64,000 nt of DNA from Tenrec ecaudatus (Eukaryota > Chordata > Mammalia > Afrosoricida > Tenrecidae). The position numbers were made by a program, and so were the translations under genes. This document shows positions 1-10,173 of this stretch, piece after piece. The stretch spans positions 12,297,497-12,361,496 of the forward strand of contig NC_134542.1 in the NCBI RefSeq assembly GCF_050624435.1, written 5' to 3'. Below the pieces are notes generated by a model. It was not told the DNA's origin. It searched no databases and worked only from the letters and a program-made list of their open reading frames with translations. How positions within the stretch are numbered: position 1 is the stretch's first letter; every line of letters begins with the position of its first letter.

Positions 1-333
1 TTTTTACTTTCTTAGAAACAGGAAATCAGCTTTTGCCAAGTGTAAACAAACACATTCCTCTACTCCCCATGCTAGTTTTTTAATTGGAAATTTAGAAGAC
101 AGAAGGGTAGAGAGCTCTCTAAACTTACTCTAAGATGAATTCATTCTCTAGTTGCCAGAGCAGAGAAATGTGTTTCCATTTTTGGTGGGGCGGGGGCAGG
201 GTAGATTTCCTTAGAGCTAGTCTACAAATTCAAAATGTTTAAATGAGGAATTCCTATTTTACCTTAGTTTTCACTAATTTATATTCTAATCTTAACTTGC
301 TTAAAATAAGCTATTTCTGCTAGGAGAGTAGGA
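1..333. other. Unassigned sequence
   Basis: AT-rich DNA with no repeat family that I recognise and no ORF worth calling. It includes a short G-rich tract near 185-200. Confidence 0.5.
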
Positions 334-470
334 GGGAGCCCTGGTGGCCCTGTCTGTGAGGGTTGGTCCGCTAACCCAAAGGTGACCGGTTCAAATCTGC
401 CAGGGAGAGAGATGAGGCCATCTGCTCCTATAGAGTGTAACAACCTTGAATGCCCTATAAAGAGGAGCCA
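334..470 (+). repeat. AfroSINE-type SINE, truncated
   Basis: The copy opens with the family's usual head, ggagccctggtggc, derived from a tRNA. A polymerase III B-box-like sequence (ggttcaaatc) lies at 388-397. The body then runs through the expected purine-rich 'gagagatgaggc' segment and a 'caaccttgaatgccctat' segment. The 3' tail (gtcggaatcgac-like) is missing, so the copy is truncated or decayed. The family is non-coding and depends on a LINE for mobility. Its presence points to an afrotherian genome. Confidence 0.85.
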
Positions 471-700
471 TTCATTGACACATTAATATGATTTTGGTGG
501 GAGGAGGGGTCTTATGTTCTCAAGTATCTCTCAGAAAGAGTTTCAAATAAAATGTTGCTGCCTTCGAATTACTGATCAGAAAAATAATCTCGCGTTGTTT
601 GCTTGGCTACTCTATATGATCACACTGCTCCCGGATATACTTAGGCTGTGCTTATTCATGGTCTCTAGACTTTCACTTAAGGCATGGTACACCACATCAT

Positions 701-890
701 GAAACCCTTACCCATCAAGTCGATTCCAACCATAGCAACCCTGTCCTACAGGGTAGCACTGCACCCCGGGGTTTGCTATACATCTTTAGGGACTCAGCCT
801 GCCACATCTTTCTCCTGTGGAGCAGACTGTTGGGTCTGCACCATTTACCTTCCTGCTTGCTGCTGAGCAAGTTAACTACTGTGCTAATGG
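701..890 (-). repeat. AfroSINE-type SINE, antisense
   Basis: Reading along the plus strand gives the reverse of the family: 'cccatcaagtcgattccaac', then 'atagcaaccctgtcctacag', then the 'cctgtggagcagactg' box, and last a decayed tRNA-like head near 870-890. The whole unit is represented, but its B box is heavily mutated. Confidence 0.8.
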
Positions 891-1010
891 GTTTCTGAGG
901 TTGTTACTTTCCGGTGCCATTGAATAGGTTTCTAATCAGAACGACAGAATGAAACACCAGCTGGTCCTGAGTCTTTTAAGGGCACCTTATAAACATGGTA
1001 AAACGAAACA

Positions 1011-1242
1011 AAACCACTCGCTGACATCTAGGCGATTCCAATCCCTGGTGATCCAGCAGGACAGAGCCGGGCCATCCTTTAGACATCCAAGGCTGTGCTT
1101 GTCACTTGATCTTAGCCAAAAGGCCGATAAGTGTTTAAGGGAGCAGAAAGACCTAATCTTATTAGGGGCTGGTGAGTGTCAAATGCTGATCTCCTGGTTA
1201 AGTAGCCCAACAAGTAACCCACTAATGCCACCCAGACATGAT
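1011..1242 (-). repeat. AfroSINE-type SINE, antisense, carrying a U2-like insert
   Basis: The SINE tail and body are readable at 1011-1100 (ctcgctgacatctaggcgattcc, ending in ccaaggctgtg). The tRNA-like half resumes at about 1140-1242. Between them is an extra segment of roughly 35 bases with near-perfect identity to the 5' part of U2 snRNA (see the separate entry). The usual SINE spacer at this point is only about ten bases, so the copy is an insertion chimera. Confidence 0.7.
1104..1129 (-). ncRNA. U2 snRNA 5' fragment (pseudo)
   Basis: On the minus strand this 26-base stretch matches about nucleotides 7-32 of U2 snRNA, including the 'ggccttttggctaagatc' core, with one mismatch (tatcgg for tctcgg). 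Everything 3' of that point in U2 is absent: branch-point pairing region, Sm site and later stem-loops. It cannot be a working U2 gene. The match length makes chance unlikely. It sits inside a SINE copy, which suggests template switching during reverse transcription or a later micro-insertion. Confidence 0.6.
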
Positions 1243-1414
1243 AAGGGCACTACAAATATCATAAAGTAGGAAATCGTCCTACTTTGGCATGGGGACCCAA
1301 GGATACAAACCCCAAAGATCCTGGAACCACTAGCTCTTTCTAAGAACTTTCAAATTGTGTGCATGTTCTTGACCTATTATTGTTCGACATTTAGAAGCAC
1401 TTTGTTCAAAGAAG

Positions 1415-1627
1415 CTCTGCTGGCTTAGTGGGTTATGCATTGGGCTGCTAACCACCAGGTCAGCAGTTCTAAACCACCAATCACTTGGAGGGAGAAAAAT
1501 GAGGCTTTCCTCAACTCCTCTAACTTTTCTAAAGAGTCACAGTCTCAGAAACACATGGAAGCAGTTCTACTCTGTCCACCAGGGTCTCTATGGTCAGAAA
1601 TGACTATGGGCTAGTGAGTTTTCCAAA
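1415..1627 (+). repeat. AfroSINE-type SINE
   Basis: The tRNA-like head runs from 'gctctgctggcttagtgg' through 'gggctgctaaccaccaggtc'. A degenerate B box (cagttctaaacc) follows, then the 'ggagggagaaaaatgagg' segment, the 'gaagcagttctactctgtcc' segment and a decayed tail near 1600-1625. It is close to full length and about as diverged as its neighbours. Confidence 0.85.
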
Positions 1628-2279
1628 CTGGATAGATATATTTTAGAAGGGGACTACTGCCTCTCCATTTTCATGAGTATGTAGGTAAGCATAGATGATC
1701 TGAGTATGTCAGGAGCAGTATGGATTAAGTGGGATGGTGATGCAGACAGGCGCTCATACAGGTGGTGAGTAACCCAAAGCAGTCGGGAGCAAGGGCCTTA
1801 CAGGCCAGCACAGACTCTGACCCTGAAGAACACTGAGCATCAACAAAAAGTTGAGTGAAGGACCTGGAACAGCAGTTGAGCCTGAAAATTGTGACTATCA
1901 AGAAGTGGGAACAGAGGCTGAAGTGAAGCAATACAATTTAGCCTTGCTATGCATAGTCTCGGATGACATAAGGGGAAGTAGCCCTTTACTGATGAAGGTC
2001 GTATGACGTGCAGATGGATTGATGTGGCTGAACTTCTTGGAAGGTGATTTCGGTGGGTTGGATGGTTAGAGCAGCATGGTGAATCCACCAAATAGCAATT
2101 CCGCACTGGTTCCATAAGCACTTCACCTGCTGAATGCAGCAGGGGATTCAGGGAGGCTAGGATGGTGGTATTGGAGTCCGACTCAACATGTAAGCCACAG
2201 TCCAAGTCAAAACCGTGCAGCCATCTATCCTAAGGAATCTTTAGGGAGATAAATGGAAGCACAGTTATGAAATACAAAT
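1628..2279. other. Unassigned sequence with overlapping minus-strand ORFs
   Basis: The stretch holds two short open frames on the minus strand (1725-1931 and 1840-2205, 68 and 121 codons). Neither shows a domain, signal or family motif that I recognise, and both lack a plausible context. I treat them as chance openings in unassigned DNA. Confidence 0.4.
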
Positions 2280-2475
2280 CAATCAAACTCAACCTCACTG
2301 TTGTGGAGTTGATGCTGACTCATAGCAGGGTAGAACTGTGAGGTGAGTTTCTGAAACTGTAACTCTTCATGAATACAGAACATTCTCTCTCCTGTGGAGC
2401 AGCTGGTGGTTTGGACCTGCTGATCTTGCAGATGGCAGCCCAATGCATAACCAGTGTGCCACCCAAGCTATTGGT
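2280..2475 (-). repeat. AfroSINE-type SINE, antisense
   Basis: The order is tail first ('gtggagttgatgctgactca'), then 'gcagggtagaactgtgagg', the 'cctgtggagcagctggtggt' box, 'gacctgctgatcttgcagat', and a tRNA-like end 'gcataaccagtgtgccaccc'. Nearly the full unit is present. Confidence 0.85.
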
Positions 2476-3639
2476 ATAAACCTATACCACACACATTAAA
2501 AAAATAGTAGACTTTACTCAGAATCAATGCAATGGCAGTGGGTTTGAGTTTTAGGGTTGTTTTCTTGTCTCGCTAATCCTAATATGTATAAAACGGTCAA
2601 TGAGATGTTGAATAAAAATAGCCAAGTCTTTTTTTTTTCCAGGGGAGAGCGTGAACGCAGTATCCCACTACCACAAATTATGCAGTTGAATTTCCCGCAT
2701 TTGGGGAAAACACAGGGGCCAGCACACCCACAGCGCAATGGGTGAGCCTCGCCCTGGGAAAACCACCTTCCTGATCATGGTGTCTCCCCTGCCCGCTCTC
2801 ACTCATAGTGACACTACATGTAACAGAACAGATCATTCCATGGCCCTGCACCAGCCACACATTCTTTTCTATTGCATTATGGTGGCCACTGGGACATTCC
2901 ATCGAGTTGACGGTCTTTCTCTTTCTCCCTCACCCTGTACATTACCAAGTATAATAATACCCTTCTTCAAGAATTAAAATTGACACGCCCTTGTTCACAT
3001 GGCCTAAATAAGCCAGATGAAATCTCCCTGCCCTGTCCACACTTTAAAGTGCACTCTGGGTGTATTTCCTCTGAGACAAATTTGTTTTACCTGGAATGAG
3101 GTTGTGGATACTGGAATGAGGTTGTGTATTTTGTCTATGTGATTCTCAAAAGACCTATATCTATAGTACCTGGAGAAGAAATATCCAATGGTGATTAATA
3201 ATAGCATTGCCGGTTTGTAGATTTTTTTTAAAGAAGATGCATACATCATCTGACAGTTGTATTTAATCATCCTGACCCAAGTATCTGGAGAAAATAATGG
3301 TCTTTGGATCATTAAAGAATCAGGAACTGTGATAGGATTCAGAGTGTACCCAGATGCTCAGAACAAGCCACATTACTTGCTAAATCGACTTTCCTTCCAG
3401 CTTTCAAAGTCATGAAAATCAACACTGTTCCAGTGTATGATTACCTCTACATCATCTGGACTCTTTTCAATACCCTCTCTGGGATTATATGTTATCCATT
3501 GATATGAATCCCTTTGTTGGTGGGGAACAACGTCATTAGAGGTTCTTTCTCATTTTGTCTGAATTATATACTTGCCATTTTCACTGCATGTTTCCTTTGG
3601 GTCCAACTCAAAACAAAGAAACAAGCCAAGAACTCACCG
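2476..3639. other. Unassigned sequence
   Basis: No family recognised. It contains a T-run near 2629-2638 and an imperfect 20-base tandem duplication at 3091-3129 (ctggaatgaggttgtg twice). Short ORFs on both strands around 2514-2977 overlap each other and show no family features. Confidence 0.4.
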
Positions 3640-3820
3640 TCATTGAATCTATGCCAACTCATAGGAACCCTATACGATAGGTTAGAATGACTCCCATGAA
3701 TTTCAGAGACTGTAGCTCAATGGGAGCAGAAAGCTCTGTCTGTCTCCCTCAGAGCAGCTGGTGGTTTTGATCTGCTAACCTCATGAATGGCATCCCTATC
3801 ACGACACCACCAGGGCTCCC
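3640..3820 (-). repeat. AfroSINE-type SINE, antisense
   Basis: It begins with 'gaatctatgccaactcatag', passes through 'agagcagctggtggttttga' and ends cleanly at 'caccaccagggctccc', which is the reverse complement of the family head. The 5' end is therefore intact. Confidence 0.87.
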
Positions 3821-5788
3821 AAATAGAACAGATCTGAGGAAAGATTATATTGCTTTGTTGTTATTGAGTTTTACATTCACTATTGGAGATAGTTGGAGAT
3901 GCCGTCACATGTCTGATTTTAAAGATCTCTCATTATGGTTTGCAGTCAGCAAAGTCAGGGGGAGAGAACCGTCAAAACTTGTAAGGTCTCGGGGACGGTG
4001 CGTCCACGCTCCTGCTTAGAGAAACATGCCACTCTGATAGCAGAGAAAAGTACAATTTGCTATCCATCTAGTAGTAGCCTTGCATTGAACCCAGGCTAGG
4101 AAAATTAGTGGTGTAAGGGCTGTGACTTTACATTACAATATGTACAGAAGAACGAGTTCCTCTGGTGCCTTTACTTGACAAGCTCAGTGGCAGCGCTAGA
4201 GAAGTGTAGGGGTGTCCACCGCCCCAGGTGACACTGTCAGAGGAGGTGACACCAAATTGACCATAAATTTTTAGAGCAGTGACAAGGCCAGAATTCATTA
4301 TGTTTATTAAAGTATTCCTGCCATTAGTTATATGTATAAATATGCTTATACAGTAAAACATTATGCAAATTTTCTTTTTGAATATTCTACTGCACTCTGG
4401 CCAGAACTGTCATTTTTACTATGACGATCCTTCCGATCACTTTGTATTGTCTGCATGTGCTATAAACACACGCTATTGTTTTCATTGACTAAAGGGCTTT
4501 CATGGTTGCTGATTTTGTCAAATGTTCTGCTGTTTTAGCTACAATATTATGACAGTTAATATTTGTGATCTATATCTATATTTTGTATCTATATCTTTCT
4601 ATTTATATCCTATATCTAATCTCTTTCTATATATTTTTGAGAATGAAGTAACGATTACAAGAAAAGGAGAAAAAAATTAAATGTTTTTGTTCAGTTACTA
4701 ATAATGTAATTCCATGTAGAAAGATTTTACACAAATCTGCTGTTAGTATTCACATCATCTAAGCAATATTGCATTTCAGCAATTTCCAACTATGATAGCT
4801 ACATGATATTCTTTGATTAAAATTGGTGACAAACATTACTCATGATGCTGAATGACCTAGTAGGGGAGTTGGTCGTTGGACAGAGGTGAAATACCAGTTA
4901 AAGCTATGCCACTGGAGAAGCTACAAATGAGTAGTGAATTTTCTCCTTGCAATGTTGTCACCCTGGTTAGGACAGACTGTCTTGCTCCAGTTGCACATTT
5001 AAGTCCTACACAACGAATACAATGCAGGTCTTTATTACACCCTTTCATCCTATGTTACATACCATCTGTAGATGCTCACAAATAAAATTCAATTAGTCAC
5101 CACGCATCTCCATGTTCTCTTCCTACCTTCTTGGACTGAGTTCACAAGCTATCCTTCCTGGAGGTCTGGTGCTGCAGCCACTTTAGGGGATTTCTTGTTT
5201 TGACTTTTAGCAATTTTGGTTACTGGTGAAAGCAATTAACTTAAATCCTCTCATTTTTTTCAGCTTTAAACATTTTTAACTGAAATTAAAAAGTACTGAT
5301 AATTATTCTGACTGCTGTTCTGCTCTTCATTTCCTTTATCTATTTTTCTGGTCGTATTTGTGAACTGGCCCCAGCATAAAACAGGTTTGTCATGAAGATT
5401 TTTCCTTGCAACGCATCGTCTTTCTTATAACAATGACTCTATCGTCATTTTCTCCAAGGACTGTTGACTCCAGTGGCAACGTGACGTTAAGAATAACTGA
5501 AGATTGGTCTCACTACACATTCTGGTTTCTATAAAACTTAGAATTCATGCTTGAAGTTTCCATGAAACACATTTCTATTGTAAATCAAGTATCTTAAAAG
5601 AATTCTTGAAACAGATTAATGGTGACTTCATACCACCAATGATTGGGGCCAAAATAAAGACAAATATCTTACTTCAATATGATTTGCTTTGGTCTTAGAA
5701 TTACAGAAAGTACCAAGACTCAATCTGGAAAGGATTTCAGTAGATTCTATTTATGTTTCAGAAAAATGATCATTATTGGTGCCTTTCA
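3821..5788. other. Unassigned, AT-rich
   Basis: This is roughly 2 kb without a recognisable gene. It includes a pyrimidine/AT simple tract of 'tatatctatat' type at about 4565-4635. A short GC-richer segment at 4150-4290 contains two 'aggtgacac' motifs that I could not assign to a family. Confidence 0.4.
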
Positions 5789-5805
5789 TCTCTCTCTCTC
5801 TCTCT
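5789..5805. repeat. (TC)n microsatellite
   Basis: Seventeen bases of perfect TC dinucleotide repeat. Confidence 0.9.
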
Positions 5806-6825
5806 AGTTCTTTCTCCTTCATTCTCGCTTTCCTCGAGCACTTGATTTCCTCCACTGCCTCCCCACAAGCCAACAACTATGTGGACACAGGCAAAGATAT
5901 TAAAATATGCCACAAGATGTCAAAAAACATGTTTTGCATTTTAGACAAGACTATATTCAAGTCCTCTAACTCATGCATTTTAAGTCTGGCCTCTCTCCAG
6001 AAAGTGAGGGATGATGAAAGTCATATATAAACTGAATGGAAAACACAGAGTGAAGGAAAGGGTGATACTCAGCTGTAATCAAATATTGAGCTTTGACATT
6101 TTGACATTTGACCTCAAATTTCCTGCCTAAAAACAAAAACCTATGTGATCTACACAGAGTACCAAAAAACGGAGTGTGGTGAAGTATTTCTCTCTATCAA
6201 CTAAAAATCTATGTGTTTCCAACGTGTCAGAGGATCAACTTTTCTGAAAAAAACGCAGGCTAGAGATGTAATGGTGTTCCGAAAAAAAATTGTTATTCTT
6301 GTTTACTGATTGGGTTTTTTGTTTGCATTCATTTTTTATGTGGCTATTTATTTTTAAGCAATTCTTCAATATTTGACAAGGGCAGAAGGACTATTGATTG
6401 TCTTCAATCTGTAGTGTGTAGATTTCCAGCAAATTTTGAATCGTGGGGTCAACTTTCAGATCTACTCCTGCAGAAAGAAGCAATTGGGCAAAATGAAGTC
6501 CCCCCAAGAACTTAGAAAATCCTGAAATTTGAAGAGGGCATAGTTTTGTACAAGGTGGCAGATTGCACACACACACACACACACACATATATACTTTCCA
6601 CAAACACCTGAGATGATAAAGATATGTTAACAGCAAAGGGAATAAATTCCTTGTCCATGACTGAGGAGAGATAATAGAGCACATTAGTTGGATGATTGAA
6701 CGCAAAAGAATGAATGTTAAAGACCACAGAAAACCCTCAGACAGCAAAAAAGAAACACTGAAAATTTCCCAAAAGATCAAGTATCTCTAGAAATATGGAA
6801 GAAGGTCTAAATTTTGTAATCAAAC
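5806..6825. other. Unassigned, AT-rich, with a (CA)n microsatellite
   Basis: A perfect CA repeat lies at 6566-6587, followed by a short TA tract. The minus-strand ORFs at 6391-6780 read through this microsatellite, which produces the VCVCVC runs in their translations, so I do not call them genes. Confidence 0.5.
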
Positions 6826-7530
6826 TTTAAAAAAAATCATTTTATTGGGTGCTCATACACCTCATCCACCCATTGTCTCAAGCATATTTATACATATGTT
6901 GCCATCATCGTTTTCAAAGCATTTTCTTTCTACTTGAGCTCTTGATATCAGCTTTTCATTTTTCCCACCCTCTCCCTCCCTCCCTTTCTCATGAACCCTT
7001 GATAATTAAATTTTTTTATGTCTTGCACTGTTCAATGTCTCCCTTTACCCCCTTGTCTGTTGCCCATACCCCTGGGAGGGGGATATAGGTAGATCATTGT
7101 GATCGGTTCCCCGTTTCTCCCCGCCACCTTCCCCTTACTCTCCTGGTAAGGCTGCTCTCAATATTGGTCCCAAGAAGTTTATCTGTCCTATACTTCCTGT
7201 GTTTCCTGCTCTTATCTGTACCCATGGACATGTTCTGATCTAGCCATATTTGGAAAGTCGAATTTGGGTCATGATAGTGGGTGGGAAGGAAGCATTAAAG
7301 AACCAGAGGAAAGCTGTATGTTTCATCCGTGCTGTATGGCACCCTCACTGGCCCATCTTCTCCCCTTCTGTATGGGATGTCCAATTGTTTACAGATTGGC
7401 TTTGGGCCTCCACTCTGCACTCCCACCCCCAATTCACATGATAATTTCTTGTTCTGGGTCTTTGATGCCTGATACCTGATCCCATCAACACCTCATGATC
7501 ACACAGGCTGGTGTGCTGCTTCTTTTTTAA
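6826..7530 (-). repeat. LINE 3'UTR copy, probably L1 (A)
   Basis: This family recurs at least ten times in the window. It starts on the plus strand at an A/T-rich junction followed by 'ttttattgggtgctcatac'. Reading the minus strand, this is a 3' end with an AATAAA-type poly(A) signal. The body has the repeated landmarks: 'catgaacccttgataatt', a 'gtctccctttaccc' segment, a 'gatgcctgatacctgatcc' segment and 'atcacacaggctggtgtgc'. It is 5'-truncated near 7530. Copies share the left end and differ at the right, which is the pattern of 5'-truncated LINE insertions. L1 origin is inferred from target-site duplications seen at other copies. Confidence 0.7.
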
Positions 7531-7754
7531 AGAGGTAATACAACATTCCCTTTATCCCTTCACCACTGTGAATGGTGAGCTGATATGCATCTTCACCTTC
7601 TTTCTTGAGAAATGTTCTTCTAAGAGAGGGAAAATAAAAGCTGTTTCTGAGGGTTCCAGTATCAAACTACAGTCAGAGGAATTATCAACACTTGTATACT
7701 GTCAACTGCTGACACCTCACCACCTTTGCCTTGGTCTCTTCTCTGTGACAGTGA

Positions 7755-7935
7755 GAGGAAAACGAGTTGCTGCAAGTAGATTCCCCCTCATGGTGACCAT
7801 AAGTGTAAGAGAACTCTCTCTTGTAGGAAGTTCAATGGCTGATTTTTCACAAGTCCATTGCCAGGTCTTCCCATGAGGCACCCCTGCATATGCTCAAACT
7901 GCCAGTCTTTTGATTAGCAACTGAACTCATTCATT
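7755..7935 (-). repeat. AfroSINE-related SINE, antisense, old
   Basis: Diverged copy of a variant with the internal 'ttcaatggctgatttttca' and 'cattgccaggtcttcc' segments, then 'ctcaaactgccagtc' and 'gattagcaactgaac' as the remnant tRNA-like end. It is more decayed than the other SINE copies in the window. Confidence 0.55.
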
Positions 7936-8136
7936 ATTTGCATTTCCCATGGACTCACTGCACCCTTCAGCAGCAGATGAGCAAAGACAATTGGACAGGT
8001 GGGTCTGTTCAAGAGAAAGTACTTTAAAAAAGTAACATGGGAGTTCTCCATGAATTAAGCAGAAAAATTAGATGACTCTACAATGGAGAAGACTATTTTT
8101 GCTTGTTTCATTTTTTGTTATTATTTCTTTTTAAAA

Positions 8137-8235
8137 TTAAATCCTTTTATTGGGTGCTCTTACATCTCTTGTCACAATCCATACATTCATCCATTGTGTC
8201 AAGCACATTTGCATGTATGCTGGCATCAACTTTTC
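8137..8235 (-). repeat. LINE 3'UTR copy (B), 3' part
   Basis: About 100 bases of the same family as at 6826, from 'ccttttattgggtgctctta' to 'ggcatcaacttttcaa'. It is immediately followed by an inverted segment of the same element. Confidence 0.75.
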
Positions 8236-8310
8236 AAGGGTTCATGAGGGAGAGGGGGAAATGCAGAGCTGATATCAAGGGCTCAAGCAGAAAGACATTG
8301 CTTTGAGATG
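8236..8310 (+). repeat. LINE 3'UTR copy (B), inverted 5' part
   Basis: From 'gggttcatgagggagagg' to 'gacattgctttgag' the sequence is the family in the opposite orientation to the adjoining 8137-8235. In family coordinates the two pieces meet at the same point (the 'tttgagaatgatg' region). That is the expected product of a 5' inversion by twin priming. Confidence 0.7.
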
Positions 8311-8784
8311 ACAGTATTAAGTTACACACTTTACCCACCCAATCTTATTTCTAGGTAAAGATCAGCAGTCATCCACGTAAAAGAGAAAACACAGCAGTTG
8401 TACCTGATAGGGTTGCATATGCATGAGAGTAAACCTCAAGTAAGAGAAATGAGATCAAATGGTATTTTGCTTTCATGTCTGAGAAGATGCCCAGCCTTGG
8501 AAGCTGCCACTTGAACCTCTGTTTACACATGATTGGCCAGAACTTACTGACATGCCCATAGTGGGAATGAACAGTAAAATAGTTTGGGGAATGACTACAA
8601 TCTGCCACAGGGACACAAACAGACAACTCAGAGACAAAAGAGATCGAAAGACACCTCAAACCTGTTCATCAATATAAATGAAGTTATTTGGTCTATTAGA
8701 AAATAGAAAGCAATGAAATGGAACATTTGGGGAAGACAAACAAAGTGTTAAGGTTTTAAAGATGCTATCAATAATAATAAAAAT

Positions 8785-9016
8785 ATCCTTTTCCTGCCTC
8801 TCCATCTCCCATGCCCCCCTGGAACCATTGGTCCCATTGTTTTCTCCTCTGGATTGTTTATCCCACCTTTCTTATCTAGATAGACATGCAGAGACAATAA
8901 TAAGCACACCAAGAAGACACAGCAAAAAAAAAAAAAAGAAACAAAACAAAACAACAACAAAAACCCCAACAATAACAAAAGAAAAGCCTATGAATAGTTC
9001 CAGGTCTGTTTGTTGA
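8785..9016 (-). repeat. LINE 3'UTR copy (C), internal segment
   Basis: This is the distal part of the same 3'UTR family, with landmarks 'ctcccatgcccccctgg', 'ggtcccattgttttctcctc', and the long A-rich 'aacaaaacaaaac' tract. The common 3' end is absent. It abuts an RTE fragment directly at about 9016. The short ORFs here are low-complexity translations of the A-rich tract. Confidence 0.65.
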
Positions 9017-9190
9017 ACAGTATTCTTCAGTGTTCTTCTTCCGCACCATCATTAAAGTAGCTCAAGTCTTCTTTGGTCTTCCTTATTGAAGGTCCAACTT
9101 TCACGTCCATATGAAGTGATGGACGATACCATAGCTTAAGTCAGGCACACCTTCGTCCTCAAAGTAGCATCCCTGTTTTTCAACAGATTA
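9017..9190 (-). repeat. BovB/RTE LINE fragment, 3' part
   Basis: Antisense to the C-terminal coding part of the RTE ORF. Its landmarks recur throughout the window: 'cttctttggtcttccttatt', 'ccaactttcacgtccatatg', 'taagtcaggcacacc', 'ctcaaagtagcatcc'. It stops at the 'caacagattaaag' point and is followed by an inverted upstream part. Confidence 0.8.
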
Positions 9191-9204
9191 AAGTCAACTA
9201 ACTA

Positions 9205-9482
9205 TAGATATACCTCCGAATCATACACATCGTGAATGAAGGAAAGCTTATTAACAGCTCTTACTATGCCGGTGACACAAACGTGCTCTGTAAAATGAAG
9301 ACTTGAAGCATTTGGCGATAAAGATCAAGGATTGTAAACTTCACAATTTATTGTAAAGAAATCCTTGGATCCACGGTCAATGCTCATGGATGCAAAAGTC
9401 AAGGCATCAAATGATTCCTAGCATGAAGTCAAGCTGCTGCACAAAGGGGCTGTTAAAGTGTTTCAAATGATAGAATGATAGG
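9205..9482 (+). repeat. BovB/RTE LINE fragment, inverted 5' part
   Basis: Sense-strand RTE reverse-transcriptase region. It covers 'gaaagcttattaacagc', the catalytic-box region 'tactatgccggtgacac' (YAGD instead of YADD, so the active-site aspartate is lost), 'gacttgaagcatttgg', 'ggatccacggtcaatgctca' and 'gctgctgcacaaagg'. It ends where the 9017-9190 segment begins in family coordinates, so the two halves form one 5'-inverted insertion. Confidence 0.8.
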
Positions 9483-9485
9483 GGA

Positions 9486-10173
9486 TGAAATACCCCAAAC
9501 TTAATGCCCTGTTTTTAAATGAAACTATGGGTGGAAGACACCCTACAACCTTTTATATCTATAGTTGATAAATGTCAGATTCATGTCGTCATGGTTTTCA
9601 ATATTGCCTAATTACTACAAAATTGTGTGTGTCGGATATTCCTGGCACTGAGAAAAGCTGTTTAACTGTATGACACGTCTAAGAAAATTGAAAATCAAAT
9701 GCCAGTCACTGTAACTGGCTTCCCACACCCTTTAATAAATATTTCAGCAAGTATCTGTAATTCCTCAGACAAACGGAGAAAGAAATATAATTATGTTAGA
9801 TTGATTGATTTAGGATATATTGATTGCTTTTATATTTTTTCCTCCTATGCTCCTACTTTTCTTCCTTTTACATCTCCTCTTTGCTTCTCACTTCCTTACT
9901 TCCTCTCTTAATTTATTCCTTTCTACTATATCCTCTCCTTCTCTTGAGTACCTGCCATGAGCCATACATTTTAAAAGGTTAGTAAATTAGAAATTTTATT
10001 ATATTAGTCTCAGCTCTCCTATACCTCTGGGGGAAAAAGTTTGACAATCTATTTCTGAAAAATGTTCATTAAAATCTCTATGGTGGTCAGGGGTCATCAT
10101 AAATTGAAGCTAACCAAAGGAGAACTGATAGTGGTTTTGATACATAAAATAGAAAATAAGCTGACAAATGGCG
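9486..10173. other. Unassigned, AT-rich
   Basis: No gene or repeat family recognised. A T/C-rich stretch lies at about 9836-9945. Confidence 0.4.

Noticed and set aside
334..470. tRNA gene, from polymerase III-like boxes
   Set aside because: The boxes belong to the SINE head. No cloverleaf with an anticodon stem can be formed, and the same pattern recurs in many copies.
1104..1129. A functional U2 snRNA gene
   Set aside because: Only ~26 of about 190 nucleotides are present, without promoter elements, Sm site or 3' stem-loops.
1840..2205. 121-codon minus-strand ORF as a hypothetical protein
   Set aside because: Cysteine- and histidine-containing but without spacing typical for zinc fingers, no start context, no splice signals and no recognisable similarity.
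4150..4290. Segment with two 'aggtgacac' motifs as a regulatory element
   Set aside because: I could not match it to a family or factor, and two short motifs are too little to support a call.
6391..6780. 129-codon minus-strand ORF with hydrophobic segments
   Set aside because: It reads through a CA microsatellite (VCVCVC run), lacks a recognisable domain and has an overlapping ORF in another frame.
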